Shown piece by piece: positions 33,826 to 43,175 of a DNA stretch of 64,000 bases; within the stretch, counting starts at the first letter, position 1, and each line of letters opens with the position of its first letter. The position numbers and the translations under genes were made by a program. The DNA is taken from positions 10,092-74,091 of the forward strand of contig CAVVPG010000007.1 in NCBI GenBank assembly GCA_963750075.1, written 5' to 3'. A model generated the notes under the pieces. That model saw only the letters and a list, made by a program, of their open reading frames with translations. It did no database searches and was not told the origin of the DNA. The DNA comes from Bog-473 sp963750075. Its GTDB lineage: Bacteria; Actinomycetota; Acidimicrobiia; Acidimicrobiales; RAAP-2.

Positions 33826-34695
33826 ATGGCGACGGTCACCTTCCTCGTCCATCCCGACCGCGCCGACGCCCTCGCGCTGGCCGCCGACACCGCCGACTGG
33901 CTGACGGCACGGGGCGACACGGCGCGGATCCTGCGCTTCAGCGGCCTGGACCGCGTGACCGAGGCGGGCGTCGAGACTGCGCTCGGTGCCGTGGAGCTGT
34001 CCGGCACCACGGTGGCCGTCAGCATGGGCGGGGACGGCACGTTCCTGCGTGTGGTGCGCCTGGCGGCGGCCGCAGACGTCCCCGTGCTCGGCGTCAACTT
34101 CGGCCGCCTGGGTTACCTGCCCGACCTCTCGCCCGAGCAGGTCCGCGAGGCCCTGACCAAGGTGCTGGCCGGCACGGCCGCCGTCGAGGAGCGCTGCGCG
34201 CTCGACGTGTGCATCTCGGACCGTTCGATCGGTGATGACGTCTCGTCCCTGCTCGCCCTGAACGAGGTCGTGATCGAGAAGATCGACTTCGGCCACACCG
34301 TGCGGCTCGCCACCACGGTCGACGGGGAGGAGGCGCTGACGTACTCGGCCGACGGGCTCATCGTCGCCACTCCGACGGGCTCCACGGCGTACAACCTGTC
34401 CGCCGGTGGGCCGATCCTGGCGCCGACCCTGCGCGCCATGGTGGTCACGCCCGTGGCTCCCCACTTCTCCCTCGACCGCAGCCTCGTCCTGACCGACCGC
34501 CAGGAGGTGAAGGTGGAGGTCCGCCCGGACCGGACCGGTGCGCTCGTCATCGACGGGCAGGACATCGGCCGGCTGAAGCCCGGTGCGACCGTCACCTGCA
34601 CCGTGGCCGCGCGTCCCGTGCGGGTGGTCCGCAACGAGCCGCACACCTTCGGCACCATCCTGCGCTTCCGGCTCCTGGCCCACCGGGACCAGTGA
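33826..34695 (+). CDS. nadK: NAD kinase
   Basis: This 289-residue enzyme phosphorylates NAD to NADP. The GGDGT motif lies in VSMGGDGTFLRVV (about residue 67), followed by NFGRLGYLPDL, ALNEVVIEK, and the second conserved block TPTGSTAYNLSAGGP. Its length and motifs match actinobacterial NadK. It lies between tlyA and recN, the usual order in this phylum. It starts 14 bases after the tlyA stop and is probably read from the same transcript. Confidence 0.9.
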   Translation: MATVTFLVHPDRADALALAADTADWLTARGDTARILRFSGLDRVTEAGVETALGAVELSGTTVAVSMGGDGTFLRVVRLAAAADVPVLGVNFGRLGYLPDLSPEQVREALTKVLAGTAAVEERCALDVCISDRSIGDDVSSLLALNEVVIEKIDFGHTVRLATTVDGEEALTYSADGLIVATPTGSTAYNLSAGGPILAPTLRAMVVTPVAPHFSLDRSLVLTDRQEVKVEVRPDRTGALVIDGQDIGRLKPGATVTCTVAARPVRVVRNEPHTFGTILRFRLLAHRDQ

Positions 34696-34702
34696 GGGTG
34701 CC

Positions 34703-36307
34703 GTGCTGACCGACCTGCGCGTGCGCGACCTGGGCGTGATCGAGGACCTGAGCCTCGAGTTCGGCCCCGGCATGACGGCGCTCACCGGCGAGACCGGTGC
34801 CGGCAAGACCCTGGTCGTCGAGGCGCTCCAGCTCGTGCTCGGCGGGCGGGCCGCCCCCGGCATGGTGCGCGCCGGGGCCGCCGAGGCGCTCGTCGAGGCG
34901 AGGTTCGTCCTGGGCGAGGGCGACGAGGCGCACGAGGTCGTGCTGGCACGCTCGGTGCCCGCCGACGGGCGGTCGAGGGCCTGGGTCGACGGGCGCATGG
35001 CGCCGCTGGCGGCGCTGGGGGAGACGGCGGCCGAGATGGTCGAGATCCACGGGCAGCACGAGCACCGCGCCCTGACGTCCGCCGCTGCCCAGCGCAACGT
35101 GCTCGACGCCTTCGCGGGCACCGACCTCAGCCGTGTCCGCGCCCTGCGGAGTCAGCTGCGGGCGCTCGAGGATGGGTTGGCCGGGCTGGGCGGCGACGAC
35201 CAGCAGCGAGCGCGGGAGGCCGACGTCCTCCGCTACCAGGTGGCCGAGATCGCGGCAGCCCGTCTCGAGGACGCCGAGGAGGAGACGGCGCTGCGCCTCG
35301 AGGAGGACCGCCTGGCCGACGCGGGGTCCTACCGTGAGGCGGCCCTGGCCGCTGTGGAGCTCGTCGACCCCGCCGCGGGCGAGGATGGCGCGCTCGAGCT
35401 GCTGGGGCGGGCCGGCGGCGCCCTCTCGGGTCGGGAGGCCTTCGACGCCTACCGCGACCGGCTGGCCGCGGCGGCCGTCGACCTCTCCGACGTGGCGCGC
35501 TCCCTGCGCGACGAGCTCGAGGGATGGGAGGACGACCCGCGGCGGCTGGGCGACGTGCAGGAACGGCGACGGCTTCTGGGGGAGCTGCGGCGCAAGTACG
35601 GGCAGGACCTCGGCGCCGTGATGGCGTTCGAGCGCCACGCGGCGGCGCGGCTGGCGGCGCTCGAGGACGCCGAGGGCGAGGCGGCCCGGCTGCAGGCCGA
35701 GCACGGGCAGCGGCGCGCCGAACTGGGGGAGGCCGAGGCGGCCGTGCGCTCGGTCCGGGCCCGTGCCGCGGGGGAGTTCGGCCGCCTGGTCGGCGAGCGC
35801 CTCGCCGCGCTGGCCATGGCGGGCGCGCGGCTGGAGGTGCGGGTGGCGCCGGACGGGACCGGCGAGCCGGTCGAGCTGGAGCTGGGCGCGAACGTGGGTG
35901 AGCCGGTGCAGCCGCTCGCCCGGGCCGCGTCGGGCGGCGAGCTGGCCCGGGCCATGCTGGCCATCCGGCTGGTCGGCCTCGGCGGGCCGCAGACGATGGT
36001 CTTCGACGAGGTGGACGCCGGTGTGGGCGGCGCCGCGGCCCTCGCGCTCGCCGACGCCCTCCACGAGGTGGCGCAGGACCGCCAGGTGCTGGTGGTCACC
36101 CACCTGGCCCAGGTGGCCTCGCGCGCCGACGCGCAGGTCAGCGTCGTGAAGCGGGAGTCCCGGGGCCGCACCGTGACCACGGCGACCGCGGTGGTCGACG
36201 AGGACCGCGTCACCGAGCTGTCGCGCATGCTGTCGGGGCATCCGGGCAGCGAGGCCGCCCGTGCCCACGCCCGCGAGCTCCTCGGAACCGGCAGCCCCCG
36301 TTCCTGA
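34703..36307 (+). CDS. recN: DNA repair protein RecN
   Basis: This 534-residue SMC-like ATPase starts at GTG 34703, eight bases after nadK. The Walker A loop is TGETGAGKTLVVEAL near residue 30. Long coiled-coil arms follow, broken by the zipper/hinge-like region, and EIHGQHEHRAL is the RecN-specific glutamine/histidine motif. The C-terminal head has the ABC signature ASGGELARAMLAI and Walker B TMVFDEVDAGVGG. RecN gathers broken DNA ends for recombination. It is slightly shorter than Escherichia coli RecN (553). Confidence 0.9.
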   Translation: MLTDLRVRDLGVIEDLSLEFGPGMTALTGETGAGKTLVVEALQLVLGGRAAPGMVRAGAAEALVEARFVLGEGDEAHEVVLARSVPADGRSRAWVDGRMAPLAALGETAAEMVEIHGQHEHRALTSAAAQRNVLDAFAGTDLSRVRALRSQLRALEDGLAGLGGDDQQRAREADVLRYQVAEIAAARLEDAEEETALRLEEDRLADAGSYREAALAAVELVDPAAGEDGALELLGRAGGALSGREAFDAYRDRLAAAAVDLSDVARSLRDELEGWEDDPRRLGDVQERRRLLGELRRKYGQDLGAVMAFERHAAARLAALEDAEGEAARLQAEHGQRRAELGEAEAAVRSVRARAAGEFGRLVGERLAALAMAGARLEVRVAPDGTGEPVELELGANVGEPVQPLARAASGGELARAMLAIRLVGLGGPQTMVFDEVDAGVGGAAALALADALHEVAQDRQVLVVTHLAQVASRADAQVSVVKRESRGRTVTTATAVVDEDRVTELSRMLSGHPGSEAARAHARELLGTGSPRS

Positions 36308-36401
36308 GGGGGCTCGGGTCCGCCACGCCGGCACAGCGCTTCGATTATCGTGGCCGGGTGCACCGATCACGCGACGTGATGCTCGGCGTGCCGAAGGCGG
36401 C

Positions 36402-38042
36402 GTGAGCAAGTTCATCTTCGTCACCGGCGGCGTCTCGAGCTCGCTCGGGAAGGGTCTGACCGCCTCCTCGCTCGGCCGCCTCCTCAAGTGCCGTGGCCTG
36501 CGGGTCACGATGTGCAAGCTCGACCCCTACATCAACGTCGACCCCGGGACGATGAACCCGGGCGAGCACGGCGAGGTGTTCGTGACCGAGGACGGGGGCG
36601 AGACGGACCTCGACCTCGGTCACTACGAACGTTTCATCGACGAGAACCTCTCCAAGCGGTCCAACACCACCACCGGCGGCATCTATCGCTCCGTGATCGA
36701 GAAGGAGCGCCGTGGGGACTTCCTGGGCCGCACGGTGCAGGTCATCCCGCACGTGACCGACGAGATCAAGGACCGCATCCGGCGCCTGGCCGACGAGGAC
36801 GTCGACATCGTCATCGTCGAGATCGGGGGCACCGTCGGCGACATCGAGATCGTGCCCTTCATCGAGGCCATCCGGCAGTTCCGGCGCGACATCGGCCGGG
36901 ACAACGTGTGCTACGTCCACCTGACGCTGGTGCCGTACCTCGTCTCGGGCGAGCAGAAGACGAAGCCGACGCAGCACTCGGTCACCGAGCTGCGCAGCCG
37001 CGGTATCCAGCCGGACGTCATCGTGTGCCGCAGCGACAAGCCGATCTCCGAGGGCCTCAAGCGCAAGATCTCGCTGCAGTGCGACGTCCCCATCGACGCC
37101 GTCATCTCCGCAGTGGACGCACCGAGCATCTACGAGATCCCGCTCGTGCTCCACGAGCAGGGCCTCGACACCTACGTGTGCCGGACGCTCGGCATCGACG
37201 AAGCGACCTATCGGGTCGACATCTCCGAGTGGGAGGCGCTCGTGGGGCGGGTCGAGTCGCTCACGCGACGGGTCAAGGTGGGGATCGTCGGCAAGTACGT
37301 CAACATGCCCGACGCCTACATGTCCGTCGTCGAGGCGCTTCGCCACGCCGGCTTCCATCACGGCGCGGAGGTCGAGCTCGACTGGATCGACGCGGAGCTG
37401 GTGCCGGGGCTGCTCGGCACCGACCGGCTGCGCGGGCTCGATGCCATCGTGATCCCCGGCGGCTTCGGGGAGCGGGGGATCGAGGGGATGATCGCCGCCG
37501 CCGGCCACAGCCGCGAGCACGGCATCCCCTGCCTGGGCCTGTGCCTCGGCCTGCACGTCATGGTCATCTCGGTGGCCCGCGACCGTGCCGGTCTGGAGCG
37601 GGCCAACTCGCGGGAGTTCGACAGCCTGTCGCCGCACATGGTCATCGACCTCATGCCCGACCAGACGGAGATCACCGACAAAGGCGGGACCATGCGTCTG
37701 GGCTCGTACCAGGCGGTGCTGCTGGCCGAGTCCAAGGTCGCCCGGGCCTACGGCACGCTCGGCGTCACCGAGCGGCACCGGCACCGCTTCGAGTTCAACA
37801 ACAAGTACAAGGCGCGGCTCGAGGCCGTGGGGCTGGTGTGCTCGGGGATCTCGCCGGACGGCCGGCTCGTCGAGTTCGTGGAGCTCGAGGACCACCCCTA
37901 CTGGGTCGCGACCCAGGCCCACCCCGAATTCAAGAGCCGGCCTGACCGGCCGCACCCGCTGTTCCGCGAGCTCGTGGCCGCCGCGCTCGAGCGGGCGGAT
38001 GGACGCGAGCCGCACCTGCTCGATCTCGACGCCGTCACCTAG
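36402..38042 (+). CDS. pyrG: CTP synthase
   Basis: This 546-residue enzyme converts UTP to CTP with glutamine as nitrogen donor. The N-terminal amidoligase domain begins KFIFVTGGVSSSLGKGLTAS and includes KLDPYINVDPGTMNPGEHGE. The C-terminal glutaminase (about residues 290-546) has the nucleophile Cys in CLGLCLGLH, where most relatives have GICLGMQ, and the His/Glu pair in AQAHPEFKSRP. GTG 36402 is the only start that yields the conserved N-terminus directly. Allosteric control by GTP is expected from the family. Confidence 0.93.
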   Translation: MSKFIFVTGGVSSSLGKGLTASSLGRLLKCRGLRVTMCKLDPYINVDPGTMNPGEHGEVFVTEDGGETDLDLGHYERFIDENLSKRSNTTTGGIYRSVIEKERRGDFLGRTVQVIPHVTDEIKDRIRRLADEDVDIVIVEIGGTVGDIEIVPFIEAIRQFRRDIGRDNVCYVHLTLVPYLVSGEQKTKPTQHSVTELRSRGIQPDVIVCRSDKPISEGLKRKISLQCDVPIDAVISAVDAPSIYEIPLVLHEQGLDTYVCRTLGIDEATYRVDISEWEALVGRVESLTRRVKVGIVGKYVNMPDAYMSVVEALRHAGFHHGAEVELDWIDAELVPGLLGTDRLRGLDAIVIPGGFGERGIEGMIAAAGHSREHGIPCLGLCLGLHVMVISVARDRAGLERANSREFDSLSPHMVIDLMPDQTEITDKGGTMRLGSYQAVLLAESKVARAYGTLGVTERHRHRFEFNNKYKARLEAVGLVCSGISPDGRLVEFVELEDHPYWVATQAHPEFKSRPDRPHPLFRELVAAALERADGREPHLLDLDAVT

Positions 38043-38046
38043 GCGC

Positions 38047-38604
38047 GTGCCGGGTTTCCGCCGCGTCTCGGAGGAGGAGCTCCTCCGGGCCTGGCTGTTC
38101 CGCGTGGACCGGCTCCACCTCCTGGACCCCGAAGGAAACCCCTTCGAACGCGTCGTGATCCGTCACCCCGGTGCGGTCACGGTGGTGCCGGTGCACGAGG
38201 ACGGGACGGCGACGCTGGTGCGCCAGTACCGGGCGGCGGTCGACGCGATGGTGCTCGAGATCCCGGCCGGGACCCGCGACAAGGACGACGAGTCGCTCGA
38301 GGCGACGGCACGGCGCGAGCTGGCCGAGGAGGCCGGTCTCGAGGCGGCGCTCTGGGAGCGGCTCATCGGCACCTGGAACACGCCGGGCGTGAGCGACCAG
38401 CTCACCACGATCTATCTCGCCACGGGCCTCACGCCGGTCCCGAGCAGGCCCGATGGGATCGAAGAGGGCTACATGACGGTCGAGACCATCCGGCTGGCGG
38501 ACCTCGAGGAGCGGGTGGCGGACGGGTCCCTGCGGGACGAGACGACGGTCCTCGGGCTCTTCATGGCCCGTCAGCGCCTGGCCGAGACGGGACGACTGGC
38601 GTGA
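38047..38604 (+). CDS. NUDIX hydrolase (ADP-ribose pyrophosphatase-like)
   Basis: This is a 185-residue protein starting at GTG 38047, five bases after pyrG. The NUDIX box is ARRELAEEAGL with the upstream Gly/Glu in PAGTRDKDDESLE, and the metal-binding Glu residues are present. The preceding strands (VTVVPVHEDGTATLVRQYR) and WNTPGVSDQLTTIYLA match ADP-ribose pyrophosphatases. It would hydrolyse ADP-ribose or related sugar nucleotides. It overlaps xerD by four bases (GTGA). The pyrG-NUDIX-xerD order is common in actinobacteria. Confidence 0.85.
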   Translation: MPGFRRVSEEELLRAWLFRVDRLHLLDPEGNPFERVVIRHPGAVTVVPVHEDGTATLVRQYRAAVDAMVLEIPAGTRDKDDESLEATARRELAEEAGLEAALWERLIGTWNTPGVSDQLTTIYLATGLTPVPSRPDGIEEGYMTVETIRLADLEERVADGSLRDETTVLGLFMARQRLAETGRLA

Positions 38605-39560
38605 GCGCGGCCTTGCCCCGGGCCGCCGAGGAGTTCCTGAGCTGGCTGGAGGTGGAGCGGGGCCGGTCGCCACGGACGCTGTCGGCCTACCGGCGGGACC
38701 TGGCGGCGTACCAGGCGGGCCTGGAGGAGCGCGGCGGGACGGCGATCGATGCCGCATCGTCAGCCGACGTGGCGGCGCACCTGTCCGCGTTGCGCCGGAC
38801 GCACGGCGCCGCATCCGTCGCCCGCGCCCTCTCGAGCATCCGCGGCTTCCACCGCTTCCTGGTGGAGGAGGGGTGGCGGGGCGACGATCCGACCCTGGAC
38901 CTGCCGTCCGTGTCGGTCGCCGACCTGCTGCCCAAGGCCCTGAGCGAGGAGGAGACCGAGCGGCTCCTCGGTTCCGTCGTCGGCACCGGACCGGTCGTCC
39001 TGCGCGACCGCGCGCTCCTCGAGGTGCTCTACGGCACGGGGGCCAGGGTGAGCGAGGTGGTCGGCTTGAATCTCGGGGACGTGGCGGGTGCACTCGAAGC
39101 GCCCGACCTGCCGCTGGTCCGCGTGGTGGGGAAGGGGGACAAGGAGCGCGCCGTCCCTCTCGGTCGTCTGGCCCGGGCCGCGCTGGACGACTGGCTCTCG
39201 GGTCAGGGCCGGCCGCTCCTCGCGCCGGCCCGGTGGCGCCGCCGCGGCGATGCCGAGGCCGTCTTCCTCAACGTCCGTGGAGGCCGGCTCTCCCGGGTGG
39301 GCGTGTTCGGGGTCGTCAAGAAGTACGCCGCCCGTGTCGGGCTGGAGGAGAAGGTCAGCCCGCACGTCCTGCGGCACTCGTGCGCCACTCACATGCTGGG
39401 CCGGGGGGCGGACGTGCGGGTCGTCCAGGAGCTCCTCGGGCACGCCTCCGTCGCCACGACGCAGCGCTACACGAAGGTCTCCCCCGAGCACCTCCGCCGG
39501 GCCTACGAGGGAGCCCACCCGCGGGCGGGAACAAAGGGGGGGAGGGACCGCGTAGCATGA
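38601..39560 (+). CDS. xerD: Tyrosine recombinase XerD-like
   Basis: This 319-residue recombinase starts at GTG 38601. An N-terminal core-binding domain (SWLEVERGRSPRTLSAYRRD) precedes the catalytic domain. The catalytic residues are visible: Arg in GTGARVSEVVGL, HxxR in SPHVLRHSCATHML, and His with the nucleophilic Tyr in LLGHASVATTQRYTKV. XerC/D pairs resolve chromosome dimers at dif. The position between the NUDIX gene and the condensin genes favours the housekeeping XerD rather than a phage integrase. Confidence 0.88.
   Translation: MSAALPRAAEEFLSWLEVERGRSPRTLSAYRRDLAAYQAGLEERGGTAIDAASSADVAAHLSALRRTHGAASVARALSSIRGFHRFLVEEGWRGDDPTLDLPSVSVADLLPKALSEEETERLLGSVVGTGPVVLRDRALLEVLYGTGARVSEVVGLNLGDVAGALEAPDLPLVRVVGKGDKERAVPLGRLARAALDDWLSGQGRPLLAPARWRRRGDAEAVFLNVRGGRLSRVGVFGVVKKYAARVGLEEKVSPHVLRHSCATHMLGRGADVRVVQELLGHASVATTQRYTKVSPEHLRRAYEGAHPRAGTKGGRDRVA
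39553..39558 (+). promoter_or_regulatory. -10 hexamer TAGCAT inside the xerD stop region
   Basis: TAGCAT ends six bases before ATG 39565, giving a potential internal leaderless promoter for the DksA-like gene. Confidence 0.45.
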
Positions 39561-39564
39561 GCCC

Positions 39565-39921
39565 ATGCCGAACGAGGCCCCCACGGCGGAGACCGCCGAC
39601 ATCGATTTTGCCGCCCTGCTGCGTGACGAGCAGGCCGGGCTCCAGGCCCAACTGAAGGAGCTCGGCTTCGCGGACCAGGGGAGTGGCCTCAACTACGACT
39701 CCAACTTCGCCGACTCCAGCCAGGTGACGGCGGAGCGGGGCGAGGCCGAGCGGTTGGCATCCGAGCTCCGCGAGGCCCTCGACGAGGTGGATGCCGCGAT
39801 CCAGCGCCTGCGGGACGGGACCTACGGGATCTGCGAGGTGTGCGGGAAGCCGATCGGCGCGGCCCGGCTCGAAGCCATGCCCGCGGCCCGCCTCTGCATC
39901 GTCGACGCCGCCAAGCACTAA
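39565..39921 (+). CDS. TraR/DksA-type zinc-finger protein
   Basis: This 118-residue protein has a coiled-coil half (LLRDEQAGLQAQLKELGFA, GEAERLASELREALDEVDAA) and a C-terminal zinc finger (YGICEVCGKPI and ARLEAMPAARLCIVDAAKH). Three finger cysteines are present; the expected fourth is Asp in LCIVD, with a C-terminal His that might replace it. DksA relatives bind the RNA polymerase secondary channel, while short actinobacterial members are mostly uncharacterised. A leaderless-type hexamer precedes the ATG. Confidence 0.75.
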   Translation: MPNEAPTAETADIDFAALLRDEQAGLQAQLKELGFADQGSGLNYDSNFADSSQVTAERGEAERLASELREALDEVDAAIQRLRDGTYGICEVCGKPIGAARLEAMPAARLCIVDAAKH

Positions 39922-39957
39922 GTGCGCTCGCCCGGGGCCTCCTCCGGGAGGCGGCCG

Positions 39958-40683
39958 ATGGATCAGCGGACCAAGCGCGTCCTGTGGACCCTCGCCGGCG
40001 CGATCCTGCTGGTGGCGCTCGTCGCCCACCACAACATCACGAAGACGGAGATCATCGTCTTCTGCGTCATCGTGCCGTCGATCATCCTCCACGAGGTGTC
40101 ACACGGGTGGGTGGCCAACGCCTTCGGTGACGACACGGCGAAGCGCGCCGGTCGGCTCACGTTGAACCCAGCAGTGCATGTCGATCCGGTGGGGACGCTC
40201 ATCGTCCCGGCCCTCCTCTCCCTTGCGGGCGCGGGCGTCTTCGGTTGGGCCAAGCCGGTCCCGGTCAACGTCGGACGGCTGCGCAGCCCGCGCAACCAGG
40301 GTGTCCTGGTGTCGTTGGCCGGGCCCGCTGTCAACGCCCTCCTGGCTGCCATCTCCGCCGTCGTGTTCATCAAGGTCATACGTCCGGGGCTGCCGGCCAC
40401 CGGAGTTCTCTCGACCGGCGCTCTGATCGTCTTCTACGCCGGTCTGGTCAACGTGTGGCTCTGCATCTTCAACCTGATCCCCATCCCGCCCCTCGACGGC
40501 TCGGTGCTCTTCGAGCGACTGCTGCCGGCGCGCTGGTGGCCCACCTATCTCCGCTACCGGCAGTACACCATGCCGATCCTGATGGGGCTCGTGCTGCTGA
40601 ACTTCTTCTTGTACCCCCACGGTCCCATCACGTGGCTGTTCGACCGCCTGTTCAACTGGTGGGTCCACGTGCTGGGCATTTAG
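39958..40683 (+). CDS. Site-2-protease-like M50 family membrane peptidase
   Basis: This is a 241-residue membrane protein with about six helices. The zinc motif HExSH is in IILHEVSHGWV near residue 50, and the third ligand region is NLIPIPPLDGSVLFE. GVLVSLAGPAVNALLA is a family-conserved turn. Members cut transmembrane segments of regulators such as anti-sigma factors; the target is unknown. GGGAGG lies six bases before ATG 39958; GTG 39922 is an alternative. The stop overlaps the convergent trpS stop. M50 next to trpS, then scpA-scpB, is a common arrangement. Confidence 0.82.
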   Translation: MDQRTKRVLWTLAGAILLVALVAHHNITKTEIIVFCVIVPSIILHEVSHGWVANAFGDDTAKRAGRLTLNPAVHVDPVGTLIVPALLSLAGAGVFGWAKPVPVNVGRLRSPRNQGVLVSLAGPAVNALLAAISAVVFIKVIRPGLPATGVLSTGALIVFYAGLVNVWLCIFNLIPIPPLDGSVLFERLLPARWWPTYLRYRQYTMPILMGLVLLNFFLYPHGPITWLFDRLFNWWVHVLGI

Positions 40684-41669
40684 TCTGGGGTCGCGGGCAA
40701 CAGCCCCATGGCGTCAGCCGCCCCGGCATAGGTCGCCGCCGCCACCTCGTGTGCCCGCGCCGCGCCGCGGGCCAGCACCGCGGTGACGTAGGGCAGGTCG
40801 GCCTCGAGGGCTGCTCGCCGCTCGCGCACGGGCCTCAGCAGCTCGCAGAGGGCCTCGGCGACGTCGTTCTTGAGGTCCCCGTAGCGCTCGTAGCCGGCGG
40901 CCACCTCGGTCGGCGACCGCCCGGTGGCGGCGGCCAGCACGTCGAGCAGGTTGGCCAGGCCGGGCTTGGCGGCGCGGTCGTAGCGCATCTCGCCGTCGGT
41001 GTCGGTGACCGCCTTGCGCACCTTGCGGGTGATCTCCTGGTCCGTGTCGAGCAGGCCGATGGTGCCGAGGGGCGAGTCCACGGACTTGGACATCTTGCGC
41101 TCGGGGTGCTGGAGGTCCATGACCCGGGCGCCCGTCCCCGCGATGGCGGCCTCGGGGATCGTGAAGGTCTCCCCGTAGCGGTTGTTGAACCGGACCGCGA
41201 CCTCGCGCGCCAGCTCCAGGTGCTGGCGCTGGTCGTCGCCGACCGGCACGGCGTCGGCGTCGTAGAGGAGGATGTCGGCGGCCATCAGCACGGGGTAGGT
41301 GAAGAGCCCGACGCGGACGGCCTCCTGGCCCGTGCTCTTGTCCTTGAATTGGGTCATGCGTCGCAGCTCGCCCATGGTCGTCGTGCACTCGAGCAGCCAG
41401 GTCAGCCGGCCGTGCTCCGGGACGTGACTCTGAATGAAGAGGGTGCAGCGGTCGGGGTCGAGCCCGACCGCGAGCAGGTTGAGGGCGGCGTCGAGGGTGT
41501 TGGCTCGCAGGGCCGCCGGCTCTATCTCCGTGGTGAGCGCATGGAGGTCCACGACGCAGTAGAAGGCGTCGTTGCCGTCCTGGAACGACACCCAGTGGCG
41601 CAGGGCCCCGAGGTAGTTCCCCAAGGTGAAGTTGCCGGAGGGCGCGATGCCGGAGAGGACCCTGTTCAT
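40680..41669 (-). CDS. trpS: Tryptophanyl-tRNA synthetase
   Basis: This 329-residue class I aminoacyl-tRNA synthetase has the HIGH-like signature in SGIAPSGNFTLGNYLGALRH and KMSKS in HPERKMSKSVDSP. GDDQRQHLELARE is the Trp-binding region. It charges tRNA-Trp. I chose ATG 41669 because the conserved N-terminus starts there and TACCAT lies eight bases upstream on that strand, a leaderless-type layout; the longer frame to 41813 is not conserved. It is the only minus-strand gene between 31460 and 48090. Confidence 0.92.
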   Translation of the reverse strand: MNRVLSGIAPSGNFTLGNYLGALRHWVSFQDGNDAFYCVVDLHALTTEIEPAALRANTLDAALNLLAVGLDPDRCTLFIQSHVPEHGRLTWLLECTTTMGELRRMTQFKDKSTGQEAVRVGLFTYPVLMAADILLYDADAVPVGDDQRQHLELAREVAVRFNNRYGETFTIPEAAIAGTGARVMDLQHPERKMSKSVDSPLGTIGLLDTDQEITRKVRKAVTDTDGEMRYDRAAKPGLANLLDVLAAATGRSPTEVAAGYERYGDLKNDVAEALCELLRPVRERRAALEADLPYVTAVLARGAARAHEVAAATYAGAADAMGLLPATPD

Positions 41670-41744
41670 GGGGCGCCATGGTAGGGCGCACGGGCCCGTA
41701 GGCCGCCCCGACGCCGGGTGCGCGAGCGGGGCCGCCCGGTTCGA

Positions 41745-41750
41745 TAACGT
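41745..41750 (+). promoter_or_regulatory. -10 hexamer TAACGT for scpA
   Basis: TAACGT ends six bases before GTG 41757 with no ribosome binding site, suggesting a leaderless transcript that heads the scpA to plsC gene run. Confidence 0.5.
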
Positions 41751-41756
41751 CAACAG

Positions 41757-42563
41757 GTGGCCTACGCGGTGTCGACCCCTGCCTTCGAGGGACCCATCGA
41801 CCTGCTCCTGCACCTCGTGTCGTCACACGAGGTCGACGTGCTCGACATCCCGCTCCTGCCGGTGGTCGACGGGTTCGTGCACGCGCTCTCCGAGCGGCGT
41901 GACCGGATCGACTTCAACCAGCTCTCCGAGTTCCTGCTGCTTGCGGCCATCCTGATCGAGCTGAAGTCGCAGAAGCTGCTGCCGGGGCGAGAGACGTCCG
42001 ACGAGGACGAGGACCTGGTGGGGTGGGAGGAACGGGACCTGTTGTTGGCGCGTCTTCTGGAGTGCCGCGCCTACGCCGCCGCTGCGGACGTCTTCGTGGC
42101 TCTGGCCGAGCAGGCGTCGCGGTCGGTGCCCCGGGAGGTGGGCCTCGACGACGACTTCGTCGTCCACGCCCCGGATCTGCTGGCCGGGGTCACCCCCCAG
42201 GACTTGGCCCAGGCCTACCTGCGGGGGTCGGCCGAACGACCCGTGCCCCGGGTGGACCTCTCCCACGTAACGGTCGACACCGTCTCCGTGTCGGAGGCGG
42301 TGGCCGAGCTGATCACCTTGCCCCAATGGGCTCGGGTCAGCTCGTTTCGCATGTTGGTACGCGACTGCAGGACCCGCATCGACGTCATCGTGCGCTTCTT
42401 GGCGCTACTCGAACTGTGCAAGATGGGCCGGGTGGCGCTGGGGCAGGGCGCGACCTTCGGCGACCTGCAGATCTCGTGGCTCGACAGCGACGAGCTGGCG
42501 GCGGTGAGCGGGCGGGGGTTGGCGGAGCTGGCCGGGTATCACATCGACGACTACCAAGGATGA
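41757..42563 (+). CDS. scpA: Segregation and condensation protein A
   Basis: This 268-residue kleisin starts VSTPAFEGPIDLLLHLVSSH, the conserved ScpA N-terminus that binds the SMC neck. LSEFLLLAAILIELKSQKLLPG follows. The C-terminal winged helix (RMLVRDCRTRIDVIVRFLALLELCKMG and FGDLQISW) contacts the SMC head. ScpA, ScpB and SMC form the bacterial condensin. The scpB gene starts 13 bases downstream. No smc is in the window. Confidence 0.9.
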   Translation: MAYAVSTPAFEGPIDLLLHLVSSHEVDVLDIPLLPVVDGFVHALSERRDRIDFNQLSEFLLLAAILIELKSQKLLPGRETSDEDEDLVGWEERDLLLARLLECRAYAAAADVFVALAEQASRSVPREVGLDDDFVVHAPDLLAGVTPQDLAQAYLRGSAERPVPRVDLSHVTVDTVSVSEAVAELITLPQWARVSSFRMLVRDCRTRIDVIVRFLALLELCKMGRVALGQGATFGDLQISWLDSDELAAVSGRGLAELAGYHIDDYQG

Positions 42564-42575
42564 GGGGTTGATCCC

Positions 42576-43175
42576 GTGGAGCAGGGCGAGCTGAGCCGGA
42601 CGATCGAAGCCATCCTCCTCGTGGCGGTGGAGCCCCTGCCGTCCCAGCTCCTGGCCGAGCTGGTGGAGGAGCCGGTGGAGCGGGTGGAGGAGGCGCTGAC
42701 CGCGCTCGCCCAGTCCTACGAGCGCGAGCACCGGGGCTTCGTGCTGGCCCGCATCGCCGGGGGGGCCCGGCTGCAGACCCATCCGGACCTCGCGCCCTAC
42801 GTGGAGCGGTTCGCCAACCGGGACGTCTCGCACCGCCTCTCGACCGCCGCGCTCGAGACGCTGGCCATCGTCGCCTACCGCCAGCCGGTTTCCCGCGGCC
42901 AGATCTCCGCGCTTCGTGGTGTCAACGTCGACGGGGTGACCCGCCTGCTCGAGCAGCGGGGCTACATCGAGGTCGTCGGCCACGCCGAGGGTCCGGGCCA
43001 GCCGGCGCTGTTCGGCACGACCGACCTGTTCCTCGAGCGGCTGGGGCTCGAGGCACTCGACCAGCTGCCGCCGGTCGAGGACTTCTTGCCCGGCCCCGAG
43101 GTTGCCGGCGACTTCGAGCGCGACCTGCAATCCGCGCTCGGGATCGGCATCGAGGCGGCCTCCGACGACACCTGA
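42576..43175 (+). CDS. scpB: Segregation and condensation protein B
   Basis: This 199-residue protein contains two winged-helix domains, with LSRTIEAILLVAVEPLPSQL at the start and LSTAALETLAIVAYRQPVSR then ISALRGVNVDGVTRLLEQRG in the second. YIEVVGHAEGPGQPALFGTT is the conserved tip. ScpB dimers bind the kleisin ScpA. The gene overlaps the start of the pseudouridine synthase frame by 74 bases and is co-oriented with scpA. Confidence 0.9.
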   Translation: MEQGELSRTIEAILLVAVEPLPSQLLAELVEEPVERVEEALTALAQSYEREHRGFVLARIAGGARLQTHPDLAPYVERFANRDVSHRLSTAALETLAIVAYRQPVSRGQISALRGVNVDGVTRLLEQRGYIEVVGHAEGPGQPALFGTTDLFLERLGLEALDQLPPVEDFLPGPEVAGDFERDLQSALGIGIEAASDDT

